A stretch of 64,000 bases of DNA from the NCBI RefSeq assembly GCF_022811845.1, contig NZ_CP064267.1, forward strand, positions 186,001 through 250,000, read 5' to 3'. Source of the stretch: Bacillus pseudomycoides. GTDB lineage: Bacteria; Bacillota; Bacilli; Bacillales; Bacillaceae_G. Within the stretch, counting starts at the first letter, position 1. The number at the start of each line of letters is the position of its first letter. The notes beneath the pieces are model-generated. The model made no database searches, was not told the origin of the DNA, and was given only the letters and a program-made list of their open reading frames with translations. Position numbers and translations under genes: made by a program. Of this stretch, positions 45,708 to 55,161 are shown piece by piece.

Positions 45708-46563
45708 ATGAAGTATTCATTAGTGAAGAATTTAGATGAAGTAAAGAGAAATATTATAAGATTTAACCTCGATATACAAGAGGATGAACAAATAAGAAAG
45801 GGATTTTTTCCGTATTTCTTACAATGGTATTATGTTAAAGAATTAGATATGTTTGCTCCAAGCAAATACATTGGATATAAGAATATGAATGCTCATAAGT
45901 ACAAAAATAAGGGTTCCCAAATGGATGGGAGGGAAACGGAAAGAGTACTTAAAGAGTGGTTTATAAAAGAAGATATACCAGAACTATTAGTAGAATTAAA
46001 AGTTAGGTATGGGGATTATGGAACGATTAATAAAGGCTCTGAAATGCACATCTTGGAAGATGATATAACTGATTTATTTAATCTCGAATTAGATGAAGAT
46101 TCTTTTCAAAAGGACGTTGAAAAAACTGTAATTCACAATGATACTAAGGTTGTCGATATACCTAAAATGAAACCTCGAATGTATTTAACTCAATCAGGAC
46201 ATCGTAAATGGCCAAGAAGTAAATCTATCTCAAAAAATGCTATTGTTTTAGCTGGGTACAAGTGTGAATATAATAATTCCCATGTGTTTTTTGAATCAAG
46301 TGTAACAGGAGGGAAATTATGTAGAAGCACATCATTTAATATCAATGGAGCATCAAGAGAAATTTGATGTTAGTTTAGATGTTGAAGCAAACATCGTATC
46401 CTTATGTCTCGTGTGTCATAAGCAAGTGCATCACGCGACCTTTGAGGATAAAAATCTAATTCTCACAAAAATTTTCCATAAAAGAACAAAGCGGTTAAAC
46501 GGACGAATTATACATGTTAAAAGATCTTTTCATTTTAGTATTTTCAAAATCACTGCCGAATAA
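45708..46563 (+). pseudogene. HNH endonuclease-like gene with a frameshift
   Basis: Frame 1 reads 200 residues to YKCEYNNSHVFFE...SVTGG, then a one-base insertion in an A-run at about 46315-46319 moves the rest to another frame: YVEAHHLISMEHQEKFDV, VSLCLVCHKQVHHATFEDK. Joined, the C-terminus is an HNH/McrA-type nuclease: Cys pair, EAHHL, NxxxLCxxCHxxxHH. The N-terminal domain (KRNIIRFNLDIQEDEQIRKG) is not known. The restored protein would be 285 residues and could be a restriction enzyme. Confidence 0.75.
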
Positions 46564-46638
46564 GAACCTGTTTGCATGTTCTACCTTCTTTTATGTACAA
46601 TGATAATAAGAAATGATATAGACAGGGAGAGGAAACCC

Positions 46639-47505
46639 ATGTCCACTAAATTAGTAAATTTGCGTATTGATTTTGCTTTTAAACAGTTATTTGGTACAAA
46701 GGGGAATGAAGAGATTTTAATCGGGCTCCTAAATGCCATTTTAGAAGAATCTTTAGATGAACCAATTGTCTCTCTACAATTGGAAGACCCACATCTTCAT
46801 AAGGCTTATGAAGATGATAAATTATCTATTTTAGATTTATTAGCAACATTAGAAAACGGAACGCAAGTGAATATAGAAATTCAGCTTCGAAATACCCATG
46901 ATATGGTCAAGCGTTCTTTATATTATTGGTCGAAATTATATACGTCTCAAATGCAAGAGGGAATGCCATACCGTTCGCTTCGCAAAACAATTACCATTAA
47001 TTTATTAGATTTTATGCTATTTTCTAATGATGAATCCTTTCATACAATCGGACAGTTATGGAATACGAAGACAAAACAAATCTTAAGTAATGATATTGAA
47101 ATTCATTTTGTTGAGATTCCAAAACTTGTGAAACAATGGCGTGAAGAAAAAGTGAATCCATGGGAAAATGCATTTGTCCGTTGGATGTTATTATTACCAG
47201 CACATGAAGATGAACATTTAACTCAAACTTTGGAGGAGATTGCAATGAATCAAGATCCAATTTTACAAAAGGCAATGAATAAGTGGGAAAATATGAGTCA
47301 TGATTCTACTTTCCGAACAGCTTATGAAGCACGCGAAAAGTTACTTCTAGATGAACAAGCAAAAATAGCGCATGCTCGTGAAGAGGGTTTAGAAGAAGGT
47401 AAAGCCCAATTAATTCGTGGTATGCATAAGAATGGTATGCCGTTAGAAGACATTGCAAAATTCACTGGTCTAAGTACAGAAGAAATTCGTAGATTGTTAT
47501 TATAA
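46639..47505 (+). CDS. Rpn family recombination-promoting nuclease (PD-(D/E)xK)
   Basis: 288 residues from the ATG at 46639 (GGGAGAGG before it). The N-terminal nuclease domain has VNLRIDFAFKQLFGTKGNEE, LSILDLLATLENGTQVNIEIQL (Asp and ExQ of the active site) and RSLYYWSKLYTSQMQEG. After a helical spacer comes AREEGLEEGKAQLIRGMHKN and a short helix-turn-helix (GMPLEDIAKFTGLSTEEIRRLL). These are the hallmarks of Rpn/PDDEXK_2 proteins, nucleases that increase recombination and often act in phage defence. Two shortened copies follow. Confidence 0.9.
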   Translation: MSTKLVNLRIDFAFKQLFGTKGNEEILIGLLNAILEESLDEPIVSLQLEDPHLHKAYEDDKLSILDLLATLENGTQVNIEIQLRNTHDMVKRSLYYWSKLYTSQMQEGMPYRSLRKTITINLLDFMLFSNDESFHTIGQLWNTKTKQILSNDIEIHFVEIPKLVKQWREEKVNPWENAFVRWMLLLPAHEDEHLTQTLEEIAMNQDPILQKAMNKWENMSHDSTFRTAYEAREKLLLDEQAKIAHAREEGLEEGKAQLIRGMHKNGMPLEDIAKFTGLSTEEIRRLLL

Positions 47506-47639
47506 TGCATGGAATTATAAAAGCCTTTTAGTGTTGAAGGATTTATAGAAAAAAGTCATCTCATGGATCCAGTAACTACATTCAAAGAACCGTTCCTGTA
47601 ACTATTCAGAAGCGGTTCTTTTGTTATGAAGCAAAAAAC

Positions 47640-48125
47640 CTTTTATAGAATCTAACAATGACGAAAACACAACAAATCTTAAGTGATGACATTGAAATTC
47701 ATTTTGTTGAGATTTTAAAACTTGTGAAATAATGGTGTGAAGAAAAAGTGAATCCATGGGAAAATACATTTGTTCGCTGGATGTAGTTATTACCAGCATA
47801 TGAAGACGAACATTTAACTCAAACATTGGAGGAGATTGCAATGAATCAAGATCCAATTTTACAAAAGGCAATGAATAAGTGGGAAAATATGAGTCATGAC
47901 TCTACTTTCCGAACAGCTTATGAAGCACGTGAAAAGGTACTTTTAGATGAACAAGCAAAAATAGCACATGCTCGTGAAGAAGGTTTTAAAGAAGGTCTGG
48001 AAAAGGGTCTAGAAAAAAGTAAAGCCCAATTAATTCGTGGTATACATAAGAATGGCATGCCATTAGAAGACATTGCGAAATTCACAGATTTAAGTATAGA
48101 AGAAATCCGAAAGATATTATTATAA
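47640..48125 (+). pseudogene. Second, 5'-truncated Rpn copy
   Basis: Homologous to the C-terminal half of the first copy from about FHTIGQLW onward; contains stops (TAA near 47729, TAG near 47786), then an open stretch 47841-48125 with YEAREKVLLDEQAKIAHARE. The Gly-Leu-Glu segment is longer: GFKEGLEKGLEKSK. The nuclease core is missing. Confidence 0.85.
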
Positions 48126-48237
48126 TGCATGCAACTATAAAAGCATCTTATACTTGAGAATTCATAGGAAAAAATCCAGTAACTATAGCCAAAGAACCGA
48201 TCTTCTAGCTATTCTGAAGTGGTTTTTTGGTTATGAA

Positions 48238-48651
48238 GCAAAAAACCTTTCATACAATCGAACAATTACGAAAACACAACAAGTCTTAAATAATGACATT
48301 GAAATACATTTTGTAGAAATACCAAAACTTGTGAAACAATGGCGTGAAGAAAAAGTGAATCCAAGGGAAAATATGAGCCACGACTCATCTTTCCGAACAG
48401 CTTATGAAGCACGCGAGAAGTTACTTCTAGATGAACAAGCAAAAATAGCGCATGCTCGTGAAGAAGGTTTAGAAGAAGGTCTAGAAAGGGGGCTGGAAAA
48501 GGGTTTAGAAGAAGGTCTGGAAAAAGGTAAAGCCCAATTAATTCGTGGTATGCATAAGAATGGTATGCCGTTAGAAGATATTGTGAAATTCACTGGTCTA
48601 AGTATAGAAGAAATCCGAAAGATATTAATATTATACGATGAATACAAATAG
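48238..48651 (+). pseudogene. Third Rpn copy with expanded EGLEKGLE repeats
   Basis: Again only the C-terminal half; a deletion joins REEKVNPRENM directly to SHDSSFRTAYEAREK, skipping 43 residues present in the first copy. The repeat segment has grown to EGLEEGLERGLEKGLEEGLE plus KGK. A terminator follows at 48653. A fusion peptide made from upstream bases is possible but unlikely to be functional. Confidence 0.8.
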
Positions 48652-48652
48652 A

Positions 48653-48694
48653 AAAAAGTGTTCTTAAGATAAATATCTTAAGAACACTTTTTTT
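48653..48694. terminator. Strong terminator after the Rpn array
   Basis: AAAAAGTGTTCTTAAGATA / TATCTTAAGAACACTTTTT, perfect 19-bp stem, loop AA. Confidence 0.93.
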
Positions 48695-48782
48695 AGAGAT
48701 ACTATCGTCATCACTATAAAGTAATGTACAGTCTTTAAAACAAAAAGAGCTTAATTAATATAGAAATTTCGTTTTAGGGCAA

Positions 48783-48820
48783 CTTGTTCTGTTAGGTTGA
48801 TGGCGATGGGGTGGTACCCC
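48783..48820 (-). repeat. IS231/IS4-type terminal remnant
   Basis: GTTCTGTTAGGTTGATGG followed by GATGGGGTGGTACCCC; its complement reads CCATCAACCTAACAGAAC, close to the stretch at 8061-8079 (CCATCAAACTAACAGAACA). Only the end remains. Confidence 0.4.
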
Positions 48821-48854
48821 TGTTAGCCTAATAAGAAAAATTAAAATATTTTTA

Positions 48855-48870
48855 TCAAACAATTGTTTGA
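48855..48870. promoter_or_regulatory. Perfect 16-bp palindrome, operator-like
   Basis: TCAAACAATTGTTTGA. Such dyads are typical of TetR- or MarR-family operators. No regulator gene lies beside it. Confidence 0.5.
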
Positions 48871-48879
48871 ATTAATTGG

Positions 48880-48918
48880 ATAAAAAAGATTCCATTAGGA
48901 ATCTATGTCCTTTTTTAT
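48880..48918. terminator. Terminator
   Basis: AAAAAAGATTCC / GGAATCT..CCTTTTTT around ATTA, with a small asymmetry. Confidence 0.65.
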
Positions 48919-48929
48919 TTCTTTTCATT

Positions 48930-48944
48930 ATTTGCACCAGAACC
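48930..48944 (+). repeat. Solo end of an IS6-family element
   Basis: ATTTGCACCAGAACC equals the end of the remnant at 53940-54291 and resembles the ends at 21299-21583. No transposase sequence is attached. Confidence 0.5.
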
Positions 48945-48991
48945 TGATTTTCTATATAAGTTAGCTATTACATTAGAATAGTATTTGTTCA

Positions 48992-51313
48992 TCATCCTGG
49001 AAACATAGTATCTTTAATCGCATATTCTTTTGGTGGTTCTACTCCCATTAGGTTTCGTATAAAATAATCCCATCGTCGACGTATAAAGTAAACATCTTCA
49101 GAAATCCCATGCTGCCGATTAGGAAGAATCAGCAAGTCAAAATCTTTGTTTTCTTTAATCAAAGCATTTACCATTCGCATGGTTAAAGCAGGATGGACAT
49201 TATCATCCAGATCTCCTGTTACCAAAAGTAAACTTCCATTTAGGTTCTTAACCAACCTAGTATTATCTTGTTCACGGTATAGTTCTGAATTGAAAAGTCC
49301 TTGAAATCGTTCTCCCCAAGCTGCTAAGTATAAACGTTGATCATGATTCCCGCACCCAGATACTGCTACCTTATACAAATCCGGATAAGTCAGTATTGCC
49401 CGAGCAGCTGCATATCCACCTCCAGATTCACCGTAAATACCTACTTTTTCTGTATCTAAAAATGGATACTGTTCCGCAAGTTGCTTAATAGCTACAACAT
49501 GATCTTCAAGTCCTGCAGACCATTCCAGCTTGCCATTAGAAAAATCATGAAAACTCTTTGACCTGTAAGGAGTGCCTCTGCCATCCATTAGAATAATAGC
49601 GAAGCCAAGCTGTGCAAAAGATTGAGCACCACCAACTAGATCAACCGGTTGTTCTAGTGAATACTCTCCTCCCCAAGTGAATTCTTTCGGCGTGTGGAGT
49701 AGTTGAGGACCACCGTAGATATAATCCAAGATGGGGTACTTACACTCTTTGTCTGTGGTTGCAGGAGGAATCAGTACTCCGTACAAATCAGTCATTCCAT
49801 CAGCAGCCTTAACAGTAAAACGTTCTGGTAATTGATATCCGTTTGATAAGAGAAGTTCAATATCAGCTTGTTCCAGTTCACAAACTAATTTTCCATCTGT
49901 TGAACGCAAAACAGATTTAGGTGGCATATCCACACGTGAAAAAGTATCTACAAAAAAACAATAATCAGGAGAAATAAATACGTTATGCTCAGCATCCTCT
50001 GGTGTAAGGAGTAATAAGTCTGATCCATCTAACCGAACTCGATAAAGATGCTGAAAATAAGGGTCCCGTCCTGGTTCTCGGCTGCTAGCGGTAAAATACA
50101 CCCAATCTTCTTGTTCATCAACACCCATTAGTTGGCGGACTGTCCAAGGTCCAGAGGTAATTCTGTTTTTGAGTCTTCCTGTACTACTGTCATAAAGATA
50201 AAGGTGTGACCATCCGTCACGCTCGGAATGCCAAATAAAAGAGTTATCATGGCATAACCATTGGGTATTTATACCTTTTCCATTTTTAATGTTGTAGAGA
50301 TCTGTAAATAGGAAAGTCTCACTTTTCTCCTCTAACAAAGTTTGAATTTCACCAGTTTTTGCATTAGCGACAACAAATTGCATAGATCGATAGTCACGAG
50401 ACATTTTTGTGAAATAAACAAAGTCGCTGTCATTTGTCCAATAAGCTGTTTGACAACTAGGACTGAGGGGTGATACTAATCCAGTAATCATAGGTTCTGT
50501 ATCCAATTGAATCATCAATTGCCGTTCAATATCGCAAATTACAAATTGGGCTAATGGAAGATGTTTATCCCCGATTAGCGGATAGCGATACGAATGGATG
50601 ACAGGCGGCTTTGCTTCTTCAGAAGGAACTGACTGTAGAAGAGACATTTTTCGTACCTTGCGTTGATCAAGCCGGTGCGTCAAGAGTTGTTTGGAATCCG
50701 GTGACCACAATGCTGCTGGTGGAATTTTTGGATTATATAATCGTTTAACGACAGCGGAAATTTCTGATTCCGGTTGAGTCCCATAATCATAGTATCGCTT
50801 GCCATCATGAGTTAGTTGGATTATTTGCCCTGTTTCTAAAGAGCGTACAAATAAATTATATCCCTTAATAAATGCAGACCAGCGCCCGTCAGGGGATCGA
50901 AGTTCATGCGCAGGTACTTCTTTAGCCCGGACTTTTTTGCACTGATATTTAGTTAAATCGCAAATCCACGTGGTTTCATCTACTTCAAATTGAATAGCTT
51001 TCTCTTCATTGACATAAGTAAAAGAGTTGAAGGGAAGGTTATCTGGATCGACCTGATGGTTAATTACATTTGAGAGTGACTCTGCAAGCCTAGCATGATT
51101 GAAAGCGGGTTCTTTAGTATTTAACTTTGGATTAACTATTAAAAATTGCTTGCCGCGTTCACTTTCTTTTCGTAGATCTCTTTGATACCAAAAGCGGCTT
51201 CCTTTATCTAACCATTTAGGAAAAACCTTACCGTTAAATACATCATTTACAGTGTTCCAAGAAAGCAGACGCTCTGCTTTCTCATACTGTTCATAGGTTA
51301 CTGATAATGACAT
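48992..51313 (-). CDS. S9 family serine peptidase (dipeptidyl peptidase IV-like)
   Basis: 773 residues from the ATG at 51313 (AAGGGAGTGATAGAC before it). The N-terminal 500 residues form the DPP-IV beta-propeller (ELRSPDGRWSAFIKGYNLFV, AALWSPDSKQLLTH, WHSERDGWSHLYLYD). The C-terminal hydrolase has the catalytic Ser in VGIYGESGGGYAA (about 627), Asp in VTGDLDDNVHPA (about 702) and His in NRQHGIS (about 735). The HSERDGW and double-Glu-like motifs suit the S9B/S9C group, which removes dipeptides from N-termini. No signal peptide, so intracellular. Confidence 0.92.
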   Translation of the reverse strand: MSLSVTYEQYEKAERLLSWNTVNDVFNGKVFPKWLDKGSRFWYQRDLRKESERGKQFLIVNPKLNTKEPAFNHARLAESLSNVINHQVDPDNLPFNSFTYVNEEKAIQFEVDETTWICDLTKYQCKKVRAKEVPAHELRSPDGRWSAFIKGYNLFVRSLETGQIIQLTHDGKRYYDYGTQPESEISAVVKRLYNPKIPPAALWSPDSKQLLTHRLDQRKVRKMSLLQSVPSEEAKPPVIHSYRYPLIGDKHLPLAQFVICDIERQLMIQLDTEPMITGLVSPLSPSCQTAYWTNDSDFVYFTKMSRDYRSMQFVVANAKTGEIQTLLEEKSETFLFTDLYNIKNGKGINTQWLCHDNSFIWHSERDGWSHLYLYDSSTGRLKNRITSGPWTVRQLMGVDEQEDWVYFTASSREPGRDPYFQHLYRVRLDGSDLLLLTPEDAEHNVFISPDYCFFVDTFSRVDMPPKSVLRSTDGKLVCELEQADIELLLSNGYQLPERFTVKAADGMTDLYGVLIPPATTDKECKYPILDYIYGGPQLLHTPKEFTWGGEYSLEQPVDLVGGAQSFAQLGFAIILMDGRGTPYRSKSFHDFSNGKLEWSAGLEDHVVAIKQLAEQYPFLDTEKVGIYGESGGGYAAARAILTYPDLYKVAVSGCGNHDQRLYLAAWGERFQGLFNSELYREQDNTRLVKNLNGSLLLVTGDLDDNVHPALTMRMVNALIKENKDFDLLILPNRQHGISEDVYFIRRRWDYFIRNLMGVEPPKEYAIKDTMFPG

Positions 51314-51731
51314 GTCTATCACTCCCTTTACTATTTTAAACATCTGCTCTAGTACACCAGAAACATAGAACCATTCATTTTTCTTACATTCGAGGATTTG
51401 ATTATGATACTAATCTAAAAAGCTTATGGGTGAATTCTTTTTGCTTTGGGCAGACCTTAAATGTGTTGGTTCACCTACCTTTTTAATCAAGTGAATAACT
51501 TGTAGCCACTTAACATGTAAGTATCATGATGTGTAAGTTTTCTGGATATATTTGGTGGTTACAGTGTTTTTTCAGTTTACATTTCTTTATAAGCTAGTTT
51601 TCTTTCATTTAAGTTAATTTCATCTTAAAATGTTAATCTTTCCCTCAACTTTCATTTATCTTACAATAACCTTACAAAAGGAAAATTTTAGTTTTAAGCA
51701 AGATTTTTATTAGTGGAAACGGGGGAAGAAA
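51314..51731. other. Divergent regulatory region of the two-component operon
   Basis: The right part contains direct repeats: CTTACAA at 51660-51666 and 51671-51677, spaced exactly 11 bases, and TTCATTTAAG / TTTCATCTTAAAA at about 51604-51630. Eleven-base direct repeats before an OmpR-family gene are typical of autoregulation. The left part is the 5' region of the peptidase gene. Confidence 0.5.
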
Positions 51732-52448
51732 ATGGAGAGAACTATTATAATCGTTGATGATGAGCTTGAAATCATAGAGATACTAAGACTTTTTTTGGAA
51801 ATGGAAGGCTTTTCGATACTGGAAGCGCGTGATGGTAAATCAGCTTTAAATCTTATACAGAAATTCAAAGTTGATCTAGCTATTATTGACATTATGATGC
51901 CGAATATTAATGGGTACGAATTGATTAAAATAGTTCGGAAAGAATATAAAATGCCTATTATTATTCTTTCTGCTAAAAATCAGGAAATGGATAAAATTAT
52001 GGGATTAGGGCTAGGAGCAGATGATTTTATATCGAAACCATTCAGCTTGTTGGAGGTATTAGCACGAATCCAAGCTCAACTTCGAAGAACATATGATTTT
52101 AATGTTAACTCGTTAAATCAAGAGCGCTCTCAAACGTGTTTTGATGACCTGGTGTTAGATCATCGCTCTTGTATTCTTTACAAGCGGGGACGCGAAATTA
52201 AACTTAGCGCTCTAGAGTATAAATTATTGAAGTTATTTATGGGGGAGCCAGGTCGTATTTTTACCAAAAAGCAAATCTTTGAGAACGTATGGGCTGATTA
52301 CTATTATTCAGATGACAATACTATCATGGTTCAAATCAGTAGATTGCGAGAAAAAATAGAAGATCATCCAAGAAATCCAGTATATTTAAAAACTGTACGA
52401 GGTTTAGGGTATCGATTTGCGAAGAAGGAAGAATTAAATGAGCGATAA
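51732..52448 (+). CDS. OmpR family response regulator
   Basis: 238 residues. The receiver domain has IIIVDDELEII, the phosphoacceptor Asp in LAIIDIMMPN (about 53), Ser in IIILSAK and Lys in FISKPF. The C-terminal winged helix carries LSALEYKLLKLFMGEPGRIF, ENVWADYYYSDDNTIMVQIS and LKTVRGLGYRF. The start follows GGGGGAAGAAA. The next gene (sensor kinase) begins inside its last codons. Probably autoregulated through direct repeats upstream. Confidence 0.95.
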   Translation: MERTIIIVDDELEIIEILRLFLEMEGFSILEARDGKSALNLIQKFKVDLAIIDIMMPNINGYELIKIVRKEYKMPIIILSAKNQEMDKIMGLGLGADDFISKPFSLLEVLARIQAQLRRTYDFNVNSLNQERSQTCFDDLVLDHRSCILYKRGREIKLSALEYKLLKLFMGEPGRIFTKKQIFENVWADYYYSDDNTIMVQISRLREKIEDHPRNPVYLKTVRGLGYRFAKKEELNER

Positions 52449-53868
52449 AAATAAAATATTTAACACCTTAATTAAAACTTATGTTTTCTTCTCGTTGACT
52501 GTTGGAATTAGTGTCGTTATCCTACTTGTCATTTTAAATTTTCAAATGAAACAGAAGTTCGAAAATACTGTGTTGTCTAATTTAAGGGGGACCGAAATTG
52601 TAAGACAGAACTACTCAGACATTCCCTCCGATGCAATTGAGTCATTTAATGGATGGGTAGAAATTCTCGATGAAAATTTGCATGTTATTTATATCAAAGG
52701 GAAAAAACAAGATAACTCATCCGCCTATACGGAAAAAGAATTAAACAGTCTTTTTTATGACCAAAAGGAAAATCCGTATCACACTTCTCTAGCACCATTT
52801 AAAACAAAAGACGGCAAAACGGCCTATTGTCTCATTAAGATTCCCAAAACATATATAAAGCAAGAATTCACGGTAACAAGTGCAGCGAAAGACCATATTA
52901 CAGCTTTTACAAAATTGTTGCTTCAAACCTTTCTCCTTTTTCTCCTTTTATTCGGGATTAATGTCTATATATATAGCCGCTGGATGGCTATGAAAATAAC
53001 CAATCCGTTACTTTCAATCGCTGATGGAATTAAAAACATTACGAATGGCCATTACTACAAACGGCTTCGTTTTAAGGCAAACTATGAATTAATTAAAATA
53101 CAAAATTATTTTAACCTAATGGCTGAAAAGCTAGAAAAAACAGAAATGGAGAAAAAACAATTAGAAGAAAGCAAGCAGCGCATGCTTGTCCATATCTCTC
53201 ATGATTTAAAAACTCCTATTACAACTATTCAGGGCTATGTCGAAGCACTACAATTGGGTCTTATTTGGGAGGAAGCGAAGAAACAGCAAGCTTTACATAT
53301 CATACATACAAAAGCACGACTCGTTACAGAATTAATTGAGGATGTCTTTGAATTGTCTAAACTTGAAAGCCCGGATTATCCATTTCCAACTGAATCACTG
53401 GATATTTCTGAATTTATTCGTGAAATAGCTGCAGAATATTATGGCCTGTTTGAAGAAAAACACCTTCACTTTCAATTTGAAATCCCTTCTCAGGAAATAT
53501 TCGTTTCTTTTAATTATACATTGTTATATCGGGCCGTTTCTAACGTACTGTCCAACGCGTTAAAATACAACCAAGAAGGAACGAATGTTCTCATTTCGCT
53601 AATCGAAGATACTCAAAAGATACATATCAATATCATCGATGATGGCATCGGTATTCCTAATGCTATAAAAGAAAAAGTATTTGAAGCATTTTTTAGGGGA
53701 GATCAATCAAGAAAAAGCGATGGGGGAACAGGTCTCGGTTTAACCATTTCAAAACATATCGTGGGGAAACACGGAGGTCAAATTTATTTACATACAAACG
53801 AAGGGAAAACGAAATTTCAAATCACCCTGCCTAAAGCTGGTTACAATAAGAATCTAATACAAAAATAA
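52438..53868 (+). CDS. Sensor histidine kinase
   Basis: 476 residues; ATG overlaps the regulator stop by 11 bases. Membrane spans at about 14-35 and 155-178 enclose an extracellular sensor of about 115 residues. A HAMP domain follows (RWMAMKITNPLLSIADGIKN), then the HisKA box MLVHISHDLKTPITTIQGYV (His near 253) and the ATP-binding domain: NVLSNALKYN (N box), IIDDGIGIP (G1) and GGTGLGLTISKHIV (G2). It is the partner of the regulator. The sensor domain is not recognised; adjacent genes give no signal hint. Confidence 0.95.
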   Translation: MSDKNKIFNTLIKTYVFFSLTVGISVVILLVILNFQMKQKFENTVLSNLRGTEIVRQNYSDIPSDAIESFNGWVEILDENLHVIYIKGKKQDNSSAYTEKELNSLFYDQKENPYHTSLAPFKTKDGKTAYCLIKIPKTYIKQEFTVTSAAKDHITAFTKLLLQTFLLFLLLFGINVYIYSRWMAMKITNPLLSIADGIKNITNGHYYKRLRFKANYELIKIQNYFNLMAEKLEKTEMEKKQLEESKQRMLVHISHDLKTPITTIQGYVEALQLGLIWEEAKKQQALHIIHTKARLVTELIEDVFELSKLESPDYPFPTESLDISEFIREIAAEYYGLFEEKHLHFQFEIPSQEIFVSFNYTLLYRAVSNVLSNALKYNQEGTNVLISLIEDTQKIHINIIDDGIGIPNAIKEKVFEAFFRGDQSRKSDGGTGLGLTISKHIVGKHGGQIYLHTNEGKTKFQITLPKAGYNKNLIQK

Positions 53869-53939
53869 TGTCGTTCTTTTTATTTTCTTAAGCGAGTACA
53901 GGGCGATAGACTAGTTGATTAATGTTAAGTCGCGAATCA

Positions 53940-54291
53940 TACTAAAGTTGTATAGATTCTTTAACTTTTGTATGAAGAGAAACGTATGACTGAAGGCATA
54001 CAAATAAGGCAAGTTAAATATCTCAATAATATAGTGGAACAAGATTACCGTTTCATTAAGAAACGTGTGCGTTCTATGTTAGGATTCAAGTCATATGAAA
54101 CAGCCACTTCTATATTGAGTGGCGTTGAAACCATGCATATGATGAAAAAAGGACAACTTCACCCACAGGTGAAGTCTGCCCAAAATGAAGTTAGGTTCAT
54201 ACATGAATTATTTGGAATTGCATCATAATCTACCATTGAACAGTCTATGCAGGTTTCTATGTCTCTATCAAATGATTTTTGCACCAGAACC
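53940..54291 (+). mobile_element. IS6-family remnant with transposase C-terminus
   Basis: An 86-residue frame (53968-54228) reads IQIRQVKYLNNIVEQDYRFI and continues to VRFIHELFGIAS: the third catalytic residue (Glu of VEQD) and C-terminal motifs of an IS6-family transposase. The right end TTTTTGCACCAGAACC closes at 54291; no left end remains. The first two catalytic Asp residues are missing. Confidence 0.85.
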
Positions 54292-54346
54292 TTTTTTAAT
54301 ATATTTATTAGAAATAGCTTTACATTTCTCGGCACAGTTGCTTCTT

Positions 54347-54961
54347 CTAGCCCTCATTAAAAAAAGTAAAACCCACTGCACACAAGGGTCCTTTAGTAAA
54401 AAGCTTCACTAATTGTTTTGCAGTATATTTCGGTGAATATTTCATGTCATTTTGAAGCCACCAAATTGCTATCCCCACAATAGAGGAAGTGATGAAATAC
54501 AATACCATATCTTTCGGAATATCTAAGTCATGTTCTCCAAGTATGAGCTCAATGAAATTGTGTTCAAGGTGATCCATGATAGTCTGCTGCATTTGTAGGT
54601 TAAAATCATGAATGCCGTGAGGACCAAGCATGGTTTTATAAAAGTCTGCATGTTTTGCGATACACTCAAATATGGATTGTAAAATTTCCTCGAATTTCGA
54701 AAGTTCTATTTGATGTCCCTGCACATGGGTATATAGGACCATCTTACTTGTCAACTCTCCTAGTGCATCCTCACTAAGCGTTGTTAACAAATCTTGTTTA
54801 TCCCTGTAATGCGAGTAAAATGTTGCCCGATTAATGAGTGCCTCATCTGTGATGTCTTGGATGGTAATAGCATCGTATCCCTTTTCCGCTATCAGTTTGA
54901 TAAAAGCATCATATATAAATTTCTTTGTCCGAATAATCCGCAGATCCGCTTTTTTCAACAT
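54347..54961 (-). CDS. TetR/AcrR family regulator next to CYP102
   Basis: 204 residues, starting LKKADLRIIRTKKFIYDAFI with helix-turn-helix DAITIQDITDEALINRATFY and SHYRDKQDLL. The C-terminal TetR_C_33-like domain (LTSKMVLYTHVQGHQIEL ... SIVGIAIWWLQND) suits hydrophobic ligands. It is divergent from the P450 gene, as Bm3R1 is from CYP102A1 in B. megaterium, and should repress it until fatty acids or similar ligands bind. A perfect operator-like repeat lies between them (55086-55119). Its first 53 codons and promoter are duplicated at 59953-60316. Confidence 0.92.
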   Translation of the reverse strand: MLKKADLRIIRTKKFIYDAFIKLIAEKGYDAITIQDITDEALINRATFYSHYRDKQDLLTTLSEDALGELTSKMVLYTHVQGHQIELSKFEEILQSIFECIAKHADFYKTMLGPHGIHDFNLQMQQTIMDHLEHNFIELILGEHDLDIPKDMVLYFITSSIVGIAIWWLQNDMKYSPKYTAKQLVKLFTKGPLCAVGFTFFNEG

Positions 54962-55085
54962 CTTATACCTCCCTGTTCGTTATTGTCATTATACACAACA
55001 GATTTCATCCTTTTGTTTCTTATCGTACATTTATGTCTTAAATGTAAATTGAATTGTGTAGCGAAAACGATACAATTACATTATA

Positions 55086-55119
55086 AACAACATGTTTTTA
55101 TTATAAATTACATGTTGTT
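55086..55119. promoter_or_regulatory. Candidate operator between tetR and CYP102
   Basis: AACAACATGT / ACATGTTGTT, a perfect 10-bp inverted repeat with a 14-base spacer, 43 bp before the P450 start. A second dyad, TGTAGCGAAAACGATACA, lies just upstream at about 55056-55073. Confidence 0.65.
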
Positions 55120-55161
55120 CGTTATCTATCTTTTTGTTGAACGTATGCTAGGAGGATGAAC

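Larger units (their letters stand above)
48695..48991. other. Scar region with IS ends and an operator-like palindrome
   Basis: Holds an IS231-type end (about 48783-48820), a perfect palindrome (48855-48870), a terminator (48880-48918) and an IS6-type solo end (48930-48944). No coding frame. It looks like the shell of a lost gene between two insertion scars. Confidence 0.5.

Noticed and set aside
54794..55159. Plus-strand frame over the tetR start, and its copy near 59972
   Set aside because: Antisense to the helix-turn-helix of tetR; no start signals and cysteine-rich, low-complexity content.
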